Shown here piece after piece: positions 47,298 to 55,407 of a stretch of 64,000 nucleotides of DNA. The notes under the pieces are model-generated. The model made no database searches and was not told the origin of the DNA. It saw only the letters and a list, made by a program, of their open reading frames with translations. The translations under genes were made by a program, and so were the position numbers. The stretch covers positions 2,483,501 to 2,547,500 of the forward strand of contig NZ_CP035544.1 in the NCBI RefSeq assembly GCF_004139715.1, written 5' to 3'. Every line of letters begins with the position of its first letter. Within the stretch, counting starts at the first letter, position 1. The stretch comes from Muriicola soli. Lineage in GTDB: Bacteria > Bacteroidota > Bacteroidia > Flavobacteriales > Flavobacteriaceae.

Positions 47298-48356
47298 CTA
47301 TTCCCGGGGTTTACTCTCTTTTTCTAGGGTGAATGAAAATTCAGATCCTACATCTTCTGCGCTTTCCACGTATATCTTTTCTCCGTGTGCCTCGATAATG
47401 TGTTTTACAATGGCAAGACCAAGGCCCGAACCGCCTTCTTTCCTGCTTCCACTTTGATCAATTCTATAAAAGCGTTCAAAGATCCTTGGTAGGTGGATCT
47501 CTGGAATACCTTCACCATTGTCGGTAATCCTGACGATTACTTTATTTTTTATTAGATTTTCCACACTAACCTCAGTAGTGCCATCTGGATGACCGTATTT
47601 AATAGAGTTAACGACCAGATTGGTAATCACTTGTTGTATCTTTTCCCTATCTCCCCTAACGTATATCGGATTCACATAATCCATATCGAAGGTGAGACTA
47701 ATATTCTTTTTTGCAGCCTTCATTTCCAAAAGGTCAAAAACGCTTTGGATCAATTCAACGATATCAAAAGTGTCCATATCCAGGCTGAGATCTCCCACCT
47801 CCAATTTGGTAATCAAATCGAGGTCCTTAACGATGTAGATAAGTCGCTCTACCCCTTTGTTGGCCCTTTGAAGGTATTTTTTACGAACTTTTTTGTCTTC
47901 CATTGCTCCCTCGAGCAAAGTGAGGATGTATCCCTGAACCGTAAAAAGGGGAGTCTTTAATTCATGCGAAACATTACCTAAAAAGTCTTTCCGGTACTCC
48001 TCTCTGATCTTTAGTGTATCAATCTCAATCCTTTTATCCTTGGCGAATTTCTCGATTTCTTCATTGAGAGTTGCCATGTCTGTTGTAATTGGACCACTGG
48101 CAAAGGATGTGGATTCTAAAAAAGACACATCATCGTAGATCTTCTTTATCCGTACATAGATGAATTTCTCCACCCGATATTGTATGACCAGAAAACAAAC
48201 ACCAAAAACCAAGAATATGGAAATCACCAGAACGGGCCAGTAATCCCATAAAGACAAATAATAAAAAAGCGCTAATGAAAAAAGTAAGAGTATTGCGGAA
48301 ATGTAGGAGGAAGACCTCAGAGCAAACTTATAGGATTTCCTCAGTTCCTTAGCCAT
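47298..48356 (-). CDS. Sensor histidine kinase (PhoR-like)
   Basis: A 352-residue kinase. Two hydrophobic segments (about 17-36 and 40-58) lie near the N-terminus with almost no periplasmic loop. The H-box FLGNVSHELKTPLF has the phosphorylated His131. The ATPase part follows with N-box VITNLVVNSIKY, DNGEG and GGSGLGLAIV. Little extracytoplasmic sequence means the signal is probably sensed in or at the membrane. The start shares one base with the stop of the response regulator (TAATG), so the two are coupled. Confidence 0.93.
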   Translation of the reverse strand: MAKELRKSYKFALRSSSYISAILLLFSLALFYYLSLWDYWPVLVISIFLVFGVCFLVIQYRVEKFIYVRIKKIYDDVSFLESTSFASGPITTDMATLNEEIEKFAKDKRIEIDTLKIREEYRKDFLGNVSHELKTPLFTVQGYILTLLEGAMEDKKVRKKYLQRANKGVERLIYIVKDLDLITKLEVGDLSLDMDTFDIVELIQSVFDLLEMKAAKKNISLTFDMDYVNPIYVRGDREKIQQVITNLVVNSIKYGHPDGTTEVSVENLIKNKVIVRITDNGEGIPEIHLPRIFERFYRIDQSGSRKEGGSGLGLAIVKHIIEAHGEKIYVESAEDVGSEFSFTLEKESKPRE

Positions 48357-49042
48357 TACAAAACAAACTTATAACCCACACCTTTAACTGTTATAAAGTG
48401 ATGATCCCCAATTTTCTCCCTGAGTTTGCGAATATGTACGTCAATAGTTCTGCCACCAACCACCACTTCCTGACCCCAGACCTTGTCTAAAATCACTTCT
48501 CTTTTAAAAACTTTGTCGGGCTTAGAAGTTAGCAGAGACAGTAATTCAAACTCCTTTCTGGGGAGGACTATTTCTTTCCCTGCATTCACTACCTTATACT
48601 CTTCTCTGTTGATCACAATATCCCCCACTTTCTTTATTTCCGGCTGGGGTTCTTGGTCCTCTTTTAATCTTCTTAAAAGCGCCTTGACTTTACTTACGAG
48701 TACTTTGGGTTTTACAGGTTTAGTGATATAGTCATCTGCCCCTGCTTCAAAACCTGCAACCTGCGAATAATCCTCGCCCCTGGCCGTGAGAAAAGTGATG
48801 ATGGTATCTTTGAGTCCGTCTGTATTCCTGATAATTTCACATGCCTCTATCCCATCCATTTCCGGCATCATCACATCTAATATGATGAGATGTGGTTTCT
48901 TTTTCTTGGCCTTTTCAACCCCTTCAACTCCGTTTTTTGCTGTTGAAACCTGGTAGCCCTCAGAAGACAAGTTATACTTTAGAATCTCCAAGATATCTGG
49001 CTCGTCGTCAACAAGGAGGATTCTGATGTCTTGTTTCTTCAT
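48356..49042 (-). CDS. Response regulator, OmpR/PhoB type
   Basis: A 228-residue regulator with a receiver domain (DD at 12-13, phosphorylated Asp56 in ILDVMMPEMDG) and a winged-helix DNA-binding domain with VVGGRTIDVHIRKLREKIG. Together with the histidine kinase it resembles the PhoB/PhoR pair of flavobacteria; its targets are unknown. The ATG at 49042 is preferred over a TTG three codons upstream. A TATTTTTG element lies about 25 nt upstream. Confidence 0.93.
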   Translation of the reverse strand: MKKQDIRILLVDDEPDILEILKYNLSSEGYQVSTAKNGVEGVEKAKKKKPHLIILDVMMPEMDGIEACEIIRNTDGLKDTIITFLTARGEDYSQVAGFEAGADDYITKPVKPKVLVSKVKALLRRLKEDQEPQPEIKKVGDIVINREEYKVVNAGKEIVLPRKEFELLSLLTSKPDKVFKREVILDKVWGQEVVVGGRTIDVHIRKLREKIGDHHFITVKGVGYKFVL

Positions 49043-49066
49043 TAATTTCAAGATTAGTCATTCGAC

Positions 49067-49074
49067 CAAAAATA
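49067..49074 (-). promoter_or_regulatory. Possible -7 element for the two-component operon
   Basis: TATTTTTG on the minus strand matches TAnnTTTG, 25 nt before the response regulator ATG. The -33 region is T-rich but lacks a clear TTG. Confidence 0.4.
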
Positions 49075-49306
49075 TAAATAAAAAACACACCCCGGGGGTA
49101 CTTCAGTTCGAAATACGGAACATAACAATTTTATAACATAGGCCTGGTGTGCTATTGCAATCGTCCTGACCTGATTTTTGGCTTAATTTTGTTGGAAAGA
49201 AGCTTCACAATGGTATGATTAATGATATATAGGGGTATAAAGGTGCATTTCATCGAATTTCTTCGCTAGAATAGGCCTTGTAACAATTATGGAATCTCAA
49301 AATAAG

Positions 49307-49314
49307 TATATTTG
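49307..49314 (+). promoter_or_regulatory. Possible -7 element for the first mini-T9SS gene
   Basis: TATATTTG matches TAnnTTTG exactly, 28 nt before the ATG at 49342. The nearest upstream TTG (49278-49280) is 26 nt away, longer than usual. Confidence 0.42.
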
Positions 49315-49341
49315 TTATGTGTTCTATGTAACCCCCTCAGT

Positions 49342-49653
49342 ATGAAGCACTTTTACCTACTCGCTTTTTTATTGGTTTTTTCTACCGGGTTCGCTCAGGA
49401 CAAGCCTACAAATCCTGGTGAAATTTCTGGCTTCAAGCTTTACCCCAATCCGGTTACCAATGGCAAAGTTTTTATTCAGACCGAAGCCAACGCGCCAAAG
49501 AAAATACTCATCTTCGATGTATTGGGAACTCAGGTAATTGAAACCACCATCTTAGGGAACGAACTAAATTTGTCTAACCTGGATTCCGGAATATACGTAT
49601 TACGGGTGCAGGAAAAAGATAAGGTAGCCACCCGTAAATTGATCATCAAATAG
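49342..49653 (+). CDS. Miniature secreted protein made almost only of a T9SS type A sorting domain (copy 1)
   Basis: A 103-residue protein: signal peptide to about residue 20 (STGFAQ), about 10 linker residues, then a complete type IX secretion C-terminal domain (GFKLYPNPVTNGKVFIQTE, IFDVLGTQV, LDSGIYVLRVQ, ATRKLIIK). Such domains normally sit at the end of large exported enzymes and direct them through the T9SS. Here nothing is left to carry. The ATG at 49342 is chosen because it begins the signal peptide. A paralogue follows 190 nt downstream. Confidence 0.88.
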   Translation: MKHFYLLAFLLVFSTGFAQDKPTNPGEISGFKLYPNPVTNGKVFIQTEANAPKKILIFDVLGTQVIETTILGNELNLSNLDSGIYVLRVQEKDKVATRKLIIK

Positions 49654-49659
49654 TTAATT

Positions 49660-49685
49660 CCTGAACAGTATTCTCCTGTTCTAGG
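49660..49685 (+). terminator. Possible hairpin terminator after mini-T9SS copy 1
   Basis: A 9-bp stem with one bulge (CCTGAACAG / CTGTTCTAGG) lies 7 nt after the stop codon. It is followed by CCTTTAAGG rather than a long T run, so termination is uncertain. Confidence 0.3.
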
Positions 49686-49843
49686 CCTTTAAGGATCATC
49701 TAAGTTGTCGATAAAATGCAGTTTTTTATCGATGAAATACCAAGGCTTTTTCTTTCACCTACATTTTCCTTCCATTCACAACAATTTGTGGGGTCTGAAG
49801 TGGTCTTTAGGTACCTTTAAGTATTGATCCCAAATCAATATTG

Positions 49844-50167
49844 ATGAAAATACTCTACTTAACCACTTTTTTATTGTTTTCCCTATGGGGTTATGGCCAG
49901 GAAAAACCTCCTGCCGATGCGGTCCCCTCTCAGGAAATTCCCAATTTTAAACTATATCCCAATCCGGCGTACAGTGATGTGGTCTATATCACATCCGAAT
50001 ACAACGATACCAAGATGATCACTGTTTACGATGTACTTGGTGAAGTAGTTCTAAGAGATCGGATCTCTACGAATACGCTGAATATATCCCGATTGGTTCC
50101 CGGGGTTTACGTTTTACAAGTAAAAGAGAGGCAAAAATCCATGACCAGGAAGTTGGTCGTAAAATAA
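49844..50167 (+). CDS. Miniature secreted protein made almost only of a T9SS type A sorting domain (copy 2)
   Basis: A 107-residue paralogue of the previous gene: signal peptide to about residue 18 (WGYGQ), a short Pro/Ala linker, then a sorting domain (NFKLYPNPAYSDVVYI, VYDVLGEVV, VPGVYVLQVK, MTRKLVVK). Both copies keep the YPNP start and the RKL(I/V)(I/V)K end. The ATG at 49844 is used; a TTG directly before it is in frame. A LuxE-like acyltransferase gene starts 79 nt downstream on the same strand. Confidence 0.88.
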   Translation: MKILYLTTFLLFSLWGYGQEKPPADAVPSQEIPNFKLYPNPAYSDVVYITSEYNDTKMITVYDVLGEVVLRDRISTNTLNISRLVPGVYVLQVKERQKSMTRKLVVK

Positions 50168-50221
50168 TTTGCGATGCTTTTAGTGTTTATTTGTATAACC
50201 TAACACAGGGCTATAATTTAC

Positions 50222-50229
50222 TACTTTTG
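50222..50229 (+). promoter_or_regulatory. Possible -7 element for the LuxE-like gene
   Basis: TACTTTTG matches TAnnTTTG, 17 nt before the ATG at 50247. The closest upstream TTTG (50190-50193) is 28 nt away, which is longer than usual. Confidence 0.35.
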
Positions 50230-50246
50230 GCGTAGTTTTTAACGCC

Positions 50247-51224
50247 ATGGATCCCAATAGAATTTTCTCGATTAAAGAAAAGCACGAATTCGATGCTGCA
50301 GTCATCTCGGTTTTTCGATTCCAATACGAAAACAATTTGGTTTACAGAGAATTTTGTCAGCATATGGGGACCAAACCCTCAGATATTAATCGTGTAGAAG
50401 ATATACCCTTTTTACCTATAGAGTTCTTCAGAAAAAAACAGCTGAGTTGCTCTTCCTCCAAACCAGAACTTATTTTTACCAGTAGTGGCACCACCTCATC
50501 CCTCCCGAGCAAACATTTCATTGCTGACGTGGGGATTTACGAACACAGTTTTCGCAAAAGCTTTGAACGGTTTTACGGAAACCCTGAAGACTTTTGTATT
50601 CTGGCTTTGTTGCCTTCTTATCTTGAACGATCCGGTTCCTCTTTGGTATATATGGTGAGGGATTTGATAGAACTTAGCAGACACCCAAAAAGTGGTTTTT
50701 ATCTTGACAATCTACACACTCTGGCTAATCATCTGCAACTCTTAGAAGAGGAGAAAACCAAAACCCTATTAATTGGAGTATCCTTTGCTCTAATGGATCT
50801 TGCCGAACGGCATCCAATGGAACTCAACAATACCGTGATCATGGAAACCGGCGGAATGAAGGGTCAGCGGAAGGAATTGATTCGGGAAGAACTTCACCGG
50901 TATCTAAGCGAGGCGTTTCACCTGGAAAAAGTACATTCCGAATACGGGATGACAGAGCTGCTTTCACAAGCCTATTCTCAAGGTGATGGTGTATTTAATT
51001 CCCCTCCCTGGATGAAGGTTTTAATTCGAGATACCGAAGACCCCCTGAGTTTTATTGAACCCGGCAAGACCGGCGGGGTCAATATTATTGACCTTGCAAA
51101 TCTGTATTCGTGTTCCTTTATCGCAACACAGGATCTGGGACGTCTGTGCCCGGAAGGTGGTTTCGAAATTCTCGGCCGATTTGATAATGCTGACATCCGG
51201 GGATGCAACCTGATGGTCCTGTAG
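50247..51224 (+). CDS. LuxE/PaaK-like acyl-protein synthetase or acyltransferase
   Basis: A 325-residue protein of the adenylate-forming superfamily, short form as in LuxE. FTSSGTTSSLPSKH (about 77-90) is the Ser/Thr/Gly-rich nucleotide loop, and HSEYGMTELLSQAY (about 231-244) is the YGxTE motif. ATQDLGRL near the end gives the conserved Asp. LuxE activates fatty acids as acyl-AMP and transfers them to a Cys; the present substrate is unknown. No membrane segments or signal peptide. The gene ends 18 nt from the convergent tyrS. Confidence 0.82.
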   Translation: MDPNRIFSIKEKHEFDAAVISVFRFQYENNLVYREFCQHMGTKPSDINRVEDIPFLPIEFFRKKQLSCSSSKPELIFTSSGTTSSLPSKHFIADVGIYEHSFRKSFERFYGNPEDFCILALLPSYLERSGSSLVYMVRDLIELSRHPKSGFYLDNLHTLANHLQLLEEEKTKTLLIGVSFALMDLAERHPMELNNTVIMETGGMKGQRKELIREELHRYLSEAFHLEKVHSEYGMTELLSQAYSQGDGVFNSPPWMKVLIRDTEDPLSFIEPGKTGGVNIIDLANLYSCSFIATQDLGRLCPEGGFEILGRFDNADIRGCNLMVL

Positions 51225-51242
51225 CATGGGTGAGCTGCTTCC

Positions 51243-52544
51243 TTAGTCTTCTAAAACCGCTAAGATAAAATAGCTTTTTTTACCGCGTTGTAACAAGACG
51301 TAACTGTCATTGATAAGATCAGATTCACCAATTGTATATCCCTCAGCCACCTTTTCTTTATTCACCGAAATTGAATTTTGTTTTAGCTCCCTTCTCGCCT
51401 CTCCGTTGGAACTTAAAAATCCCGTTTTTGAAGCCAGGGCCGCAATAATGTCGAGTCCATCATTAATATCTTCCTTCGTTATTTCAGCCTGGGGAACTCC
51501 TTCAAAGACCTCCAGAAAGGTGTGGGCGTCGAGTGATTTGAGATCCGTAGAAGTAGAATTTCCAAAGAGAATAGTACTGGCTCGGATGGCATTTTCCAGA
51601 TCAGTTTTGGAATGTACCATGGTAGTAACCTCTTCAGCCAATTTTCTCTGTAGTATTCTTAAATGAGGTGCTTCCTGGTGTTCTCTGATGAGGTTTTCAA
51701 TCTCTGTCCTTGACAAGAAGGTAAAAATCTTGATGTACTTTTCAGCATCTTCGTCCGATGTATTGATCCAGTACTGGTAGAATTTATACGGAGAGGTCCT
51801 GTGGGCATCAAGCCATACGTTACCGTCTTCAGATTTACCAAATTTTGTACCATCAGCTTTGGTGATCAACGGGCAGGTTAGGGCATAGCCTTTTCCACCT
51901 CCTATACGTCTGATGAGTTCCGTTCCTGTTGTAATGTTTCCCCACTGGTCACTACCCCCCATTTGCAAGGTACAATTGTAATTCTGATACAGATAAAGGA
52001 AGTCATAGCCTTGCACCAACTGATAAGTAAACTCCGTGAAGGACATGCCTTCTTTGGCCTCTGCTTCAAGTCTTTTTTTGACAGAATCCTTAGCCATCAT
52101 GTAGTTTACAGTGATGTGCTTTCCCACATCCCTGATAAAGTCGAGAAAACTGAAATCCTTCATCCAGTCATAATTATTGACCAGGACTGCACCGTTTTCA
52201 ACCTCCGCATCGAAATCTAAAAAGCGGGATAGTTGTTCTCTGATAGCTTCCTGATTCAATCTCAGCGTTGTTTCATCCAACAAATTTCGTTCGCTCGATT
52301 TCCCCGACGGATCCCCTATCATACCCGTGGCACCTCCAATTAGCGCATAGGGTTTATGTCCGGCAAGCTGAAAATGCCTCAACATCATCACACCTACAAG
52401 ATGACCAATATGAAGTGAATCTGCAGTAGGATCTATCCCCACGTAAGCCGATTGCATCTCAGACATTAGGTGATCTTCTGTGCCTGGCATGACATCGTGG
52501 AGCATACCACGCCATTTTAATTCTTCAACAAAGTTTGAATCCAT
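51243..52544 (-). CDS. tyrS: Tyrosyl-tRNA synthetase
   Basis: A 433-residue class I aminoacyl-tRNA synthetase. The ATP motifs are HIGH (residues 45-48) and KFGKS (in [14 protein letters not shown], about 235), and [12 protein letters not shown] is the TyrS-specific tyrosine site. The C-terminal S4-like RNA-binding domain is present, ending in [18 protein letters not shown]. It charges tRNA-Tyr. The start is preceded by one of the best promoter matches of the window. Confidence 0.96.
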   Translation of the reverse strand: MDSNFVEELKWRGMLHDVMPGTEDHLMSEMQSAYVGIDPTADSLHIGHLVGVMMLRHFQLAGHKPYALIGGATGMIGDPSGKSSERNLLDETTLRLNQEAIREQLSRFLDFDAEVENGAVLVNNYDWMKDFSFLDFIRDVGKHITVNYMMAKDSVKKRLEAEAKEGMSFTEFTYQLVQGYDFLYLYQNYNCTLQMGGSDQWGNITTGTELIRRIGGGKGYALTCPLITKADGTKFGKSEDGNVWLDAHRTSPYKFYQYWINTSDEDAEKYIKIFTFLSRTEIENLIREHQEAPHLRILQRKLAEEVTTMVHSKTDLENAIRASTILFGNSTSTDLKSLDAHTFLEVFEGVPQAEITKEDINDGLDIIAALASKTGFLSSNGEARRELKQNSISVNKEKVAEGYTIGESDLINDSYVLLQRGKKSYFILAVLED

Positions 52545-52569
52545 CAGGTTTCATTTTCTTAGAATGATG

Positions 52570-52599
52570 CAAAGATAAAAGAAATACCATGGAGCCAAA
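52570..52599 (-). promoter_or_regulatory. Bacteroidota-type promoter for tyrS
   Basis: On the minus strand TTTG (52596-52599) and TATCTTTG (52570-52577) are separated by 18 nt, close to the consensus TTTG-N19-TAnnTTTG. The predicted start of transcription is about 20 nt before the tyrS ATG. Confidence 0.65.
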
Positions 52600-52607
52600 C
52601 CGATGTA

Positions 52608-52642
52608 TTTGTAAATAAATCGGTCAGTTTTAAGTACTTTAG
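52608..52642 (+). promoter_or_regulatory. Possible promoter for the SDR gene
   Basis: TTTG at 52608-52611 and TACTTTAG at 52635-52642 are 23 nt apart; the second has one mismatch to TAnnTTTG. It ends 4 nt before the ATG, which would give an almost leaderless transcript, so the call is weak. Confidence 0.28.
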
Positions 52643-52646
52643 ACCC

Positions 52647-53666
52647 ATGATTCTAGTGACTGGAGGTACAGGATTGGTTGGAGCACATTTGCTGTTTCAT
52701 TTGCTCAGTGAAAACAAACGCGTTAAGGCTATTTACCGTTCAGAGGAGTCCCTGCTGGAGACTATATCAATCTTCAAGCATTATTCGGACGAGGCCAATT
52801 CACTCTATCAAAGGATTACATGGATTAAAGCCGATATTACGGATGTTCCCTCCCTTGAAATTGCTTTTAAAGGAATTACTCAGGTTTACCATGCCGCTGC
52901 TATGATCTCCTTTAACCCGGCTGCCTGGTCAGCTTTAAAAAAAACTAATTTTGAAGGCACCGCGAACATTGTAAATCTGTGTTTGGCGCATAAGGTTGAG
53001 AAGCTCTGCTATGTAAGTTCTATCGCGGCTGTGGGCAGAGGGACTCATCAAGCTGTTGTGACTGAAGAAAATGATTGGCTGGAATCCGAAACCAGTGTTT
53101 ATGCCTTGTCGAAACATCTTGCCGAAATGGAAGTCTGGAGGGGATCACAGGAAGGACTCAAGGTCGTTATCGTGAATCCCGGGGTTATTCTCGGCCCGGG
53201 AAACTGGAACCAGGGCAGCTTGAAATTCTTTGCAAAAACTGCTAAGGGAATTCAAAGATATTTTCCGGGAGGAACCGGCTTTGTTGCGGTCAAGGATGTG
53301 GCTTCGGCAATGTATATGCTCATGGAATCCGAAGTCTACAATGAAAGATTTATCACCATTAGCGAGAACATGAGTTTTAAGAACTTGTTGGTTCAGATCA
53401 GTAATTCATTCGGACTGGACGCACCTTCTAAACAAATACCTATGTGGCAGATGGAGATCGGTTGGAGACTGGACTGGTTTAGTCATTACTTCCTGAGAAC
53501 AAAAAGAAGACTTACACGAGATACGGTGAATTCCTTAAAGACGCAGCGGATGTATTCCTCAGAAAAAATTGAGAAAACAATTGGTTTTGAATTCTCAGAT
53601 CTGCAAAAGTGTATTGCATCTTCCTGTGCCTATTTTAAAAGCAGATACCCTGAGGCATTTAAGTGA
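52647..53666 (+). CDS. NAD-dependent epimerase/dehydratase (extended SDR)
   Basis: A 339-residue extended short-chain dehydrogenase. The cofactor motif VTGGTGLVGAHL is at residues 4-15 and the catalytic pair YALSKHLAE (Y-x3-K) is near 151. The pattern VSSIAAVGRG and VVIVNPGVILGPGNW is typical of the dihydroflavonol-reductase/3-beta-HSD branch. The substrate is unknown. The gene is divergent from tyrS with about 100 nt between starts, and ends 1 nt before the convergent DUF4296 gene. Confidence 0.88.
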   Translation: MILVTGGTGLVGAHLLFHLLSENKRVKAIYRSEESLLETISIFKHYSDEANSLYQRITWIKADITDVPSLEIAFKGITQVYHAAAMISFNPAAWSALKKTNFEGTANIVNLCLAHKVEKLCYVSSIAAVGRGTHQAVVTEENDWLESETSVYALSKHLAEMEVWRGSQEGLKVVIVNPGVILGPGNWNQGSLKFFAKTAKGIQRYFPGGTGFVAVKDVASAMYMLMESEVYNERFITISENMSFKNLLVQISNSFGLDAPSKQIPMWQMEIGWRLDWFSHYFLRTKRRLTRDTVNSLKTQRMYSSEKIEKTIGFEFSDLQKCIASSCAYFKSRYPEAFK

Positions 53667-53667
53667 A

Positions 53668-54072
53668 CTATTTCTCTGATATAGAGTCTTTTATCTTCCG
53701 GCTTCTTTTTATCAGACTGTCATTTCTCTTCTGTCTGTTTTCCTCCACTTTTAATTTTTCTGCTTCCAATCTGGCAGCAACCTCTTTGTAAATCGACTCA
53801 TAAACTAAGGGCTGGGAAGCGTAGTATATATCGCTTTTGACAAATTGCAGACTATCTACCCCGTATTGGTTAAAAAGGAAGGTGGTTGGATTGTCAAAGT
53901 AGACTTCCAAAATTGCCTTGTTTGTGCCTTTAGCCGAATTTAGGATGGCAAGGTCAAACAAAAGTTGAGTCATCTTTTCCTTAGGGATCAGATCATCAGG
54001 TTTTTCGATGAGCTTTTCAGCGCATGAACCGAGAAAGATTAATACCACTAAAGCGAGAATCTTGATTTTCAT
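53668..54072 (-). CDS. DUF4296-domain lipoprotein
   Basis: A 134-residue lipoprotein (LGSC, Cys17). The segment KPDDLIPKEKMTQLLFDLAI is the DUF4296 signature of Bacteroidota. The C-terminal third is a charged helix that may be a coiled coil. Its function is unknown. Its ATG overlaps the stop of dihydroorotase by 4 nt (ATGA). Confidence 0.88.
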   Translation of the reverse strand: MKIKILALVVLIFLGSCAEKLIEKPDDLIPKEKMTQLLFDLAILNSAKGTNKAILEVYFDNPTTFLFNQYGVDSLQFVKSDIYYASQPLVYESIYKEVAARLEAEKLKVEENRQKRNDSLIKRSRKIKDSISEK

Positions 54073-55406
54073 AATCGGTCAAATGTAAGTCGCTTTGCTC
54101 GCTTTTCTTTGGAAAAAATTCCATTATCATACGCCAGGTGTCCGTTGACAAAGGTATGGGTAACTCTAGATTTAAAAGAAGTCCCTTCAAAAGGTGACCA
54201 GCCGCATTTGTAATAAAGATTGTCTTTTTTTACTTCCCAGGGGTCGTTGGGATTGACTATTGTAAGGTCTGCATAATACCCTTCTCGCAGGTACCCTCTT
54301 TCTTTAATGTCGAAAAGTATGGCAGGATTATGGCACATTTTCGTGACCATGATCTCCGGACTTATCTTCCCTTCAAGCATTTTCTGCATCATTGCAGGCA
54401 AGGCGTGTTGCACCAGCGGTCCTCCTGACGGGGCTTTCAGATAAGCCTGGTCTTTTTCTTCAAGAGTATGGGGAGCGTGATCTGTGGCAACTATATCAAT
54501 GCGATCATCCAATAAGGCTTTCCACAGTCCCTCCCTGTCAGTCGATTTCTTTATCGCCGGATTCCATTTGATATGTGTTCCGTATTTTTCGTAGTCTTCC
54601 TCTGAAAACCAAAGGTGATGAAGACACACCTCTGCTGTGATCTTCTTTTCTTTTAGAGGAATTTCATTGGTGAAAAGCTCAAGTTCTTTTGCAGTGGACA
54701 AGTGAAAAACATGCAGGCGTGCTCCGGTTTTTTTTGCTAATGCTACCGCCTTAAAGGAGGAGAGGTAGCAAGCCTCTTCACTTCTGATCATTGGATGACA
54801 TCGTATAGGAATATCCTCTCCAAATTCACTTTTATACTTTTCGAGATTATGTCTTATCGTAGACTCGTCCTCGCAATGCGCCGATATAACCAATTCGGTG
54901 TTACGGAAAATCTGTTCCAATACTTGCTCGTCGTCTACCAACATGTTCCCCGTGGAAGAGCCCAAAAAAAGTTTAACCCCGGAACAAGCGTTTTTATCAA
55001 GTTTTTTCAGTTCTTCAAGGTTGTCATTTGTCCCTCCAAAAAGGAAGGAATAGTTGGCGTATGAAAACTGTGCTCCCAGCTGAAACTTTGCTTCAAGCTT
55101 CTCTATGGTGGTCGTTTGGGGATTAGTATTGGGCTGTTCCATAAAGGTAGTTATCCCACCGGCAACAGCAGCCCTGCTTTCTGTAGAAATGGAACCTTTA
55201 TGGGTTAACCCGGGTTCCCTGAAATGGACCTGGTCGTCAATGATACCGGGCAGCAGATAACTCCCCTCCGCATCCATGGTGAGCGCTCCTTCACAGGTAA
55301 TAGACGAGGCGATTTTAGATATTCTCTCGCCATCTATCAACAAATCTGCCTCCTGGGTGGTCCCTTCATTGACCAATAAAGCGTTCTTTATTAATATCTT
55401 CCTCAT
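54069..55406 (-). CDS. pyrC: Dihydroorotase (class I)
   Basis: A 445-residue amidohydrolase that closes carbamoyl-aspartate to dihydroorotate in pyrimidine synthesis. The first metal motif reads DDQVHFREPG (residues 57-66), with Gln where many dihydroorotases have the first His of HxH; I recall this as common in Bacteroidota. GVKLFLGSSTG (about 142) has the Lys expected to be carbamylated, and DHAPHT (about 311) has the catalytic Asp. The gene lies between a mannose synthase and DUF4296 with gaps of 1 nt and an overlap of 4 nt. Confidence 0.93.
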   Translation of the reverse strand: MRKILIKNALLVNEGTTQEADLLIDGERISKIASSITCEGALTMDAEGSYLLPGIIDDQVHFREPGLTHKGSISTESRAAVAGGITTFMEQPNTNPQTTTIEKLEAKFQLGAQFSYANYSFLFGGTNDNLEELKKLDKNACSGVKLFLGSSTGNMLVDDEQVLEQIFRNTELVISAHCEDESTIRHNLEKYKSEFGEDIPIRCHPMIRSEEACYLSSFKAVALAKKTGARLHVFHLSTAKELELFTNEIPLKEKKITAEVCLHHLWFSEEDYEKYGTHIKWNPAIKKSTDREGLWKALLDDRIDIVATDHAPHTLEEKDQAYLKAPSGGPLVQHALPAMMQKMLEGKISPEIMVTKMCHNPAILFDIKERGYLREGYYADLTIVNPNDPWEVKKDNLYYKCGWSPFEGTSFKSRVTHTFVNGHLAYDNGIFSKEKRAKRLTFDRL

Positions 55407-55407
55407 A

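Larger units (their letters stand above)
49043..49341. other. Intergenic region between the divergent response regulator and mini-T9SS genes
   Basis: This 299-nt stretch has no convincing coding frame. It holds promoter-like elements for both sides (TATTTTTG at 49067-49074 on the minus strand; TAATTTTG at 49184-49191 and TATATTTG at 49307-49314 on the plus strand) and a short GC palindrome (CCCCGGGGG at 49090-49098) in an otherwise AT-rich context. No tRNA or known riboswitch is recognised. Confidence 0.6.

Noticed and set aside
49090-49098. CCCCGGGGG palindrome upstream of the two-component operon
   Set aside because: Too short and single to be called an operator.
49709-49731. An 8-bp AT-rich hairpin (CGATAAAA / TTTTATCG) between the two mini-T9SS genes
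   Set aside because: It has no T tail and no similarity to a known RNA; an inverted repeat of this size in AT-rich DNA can be chance.
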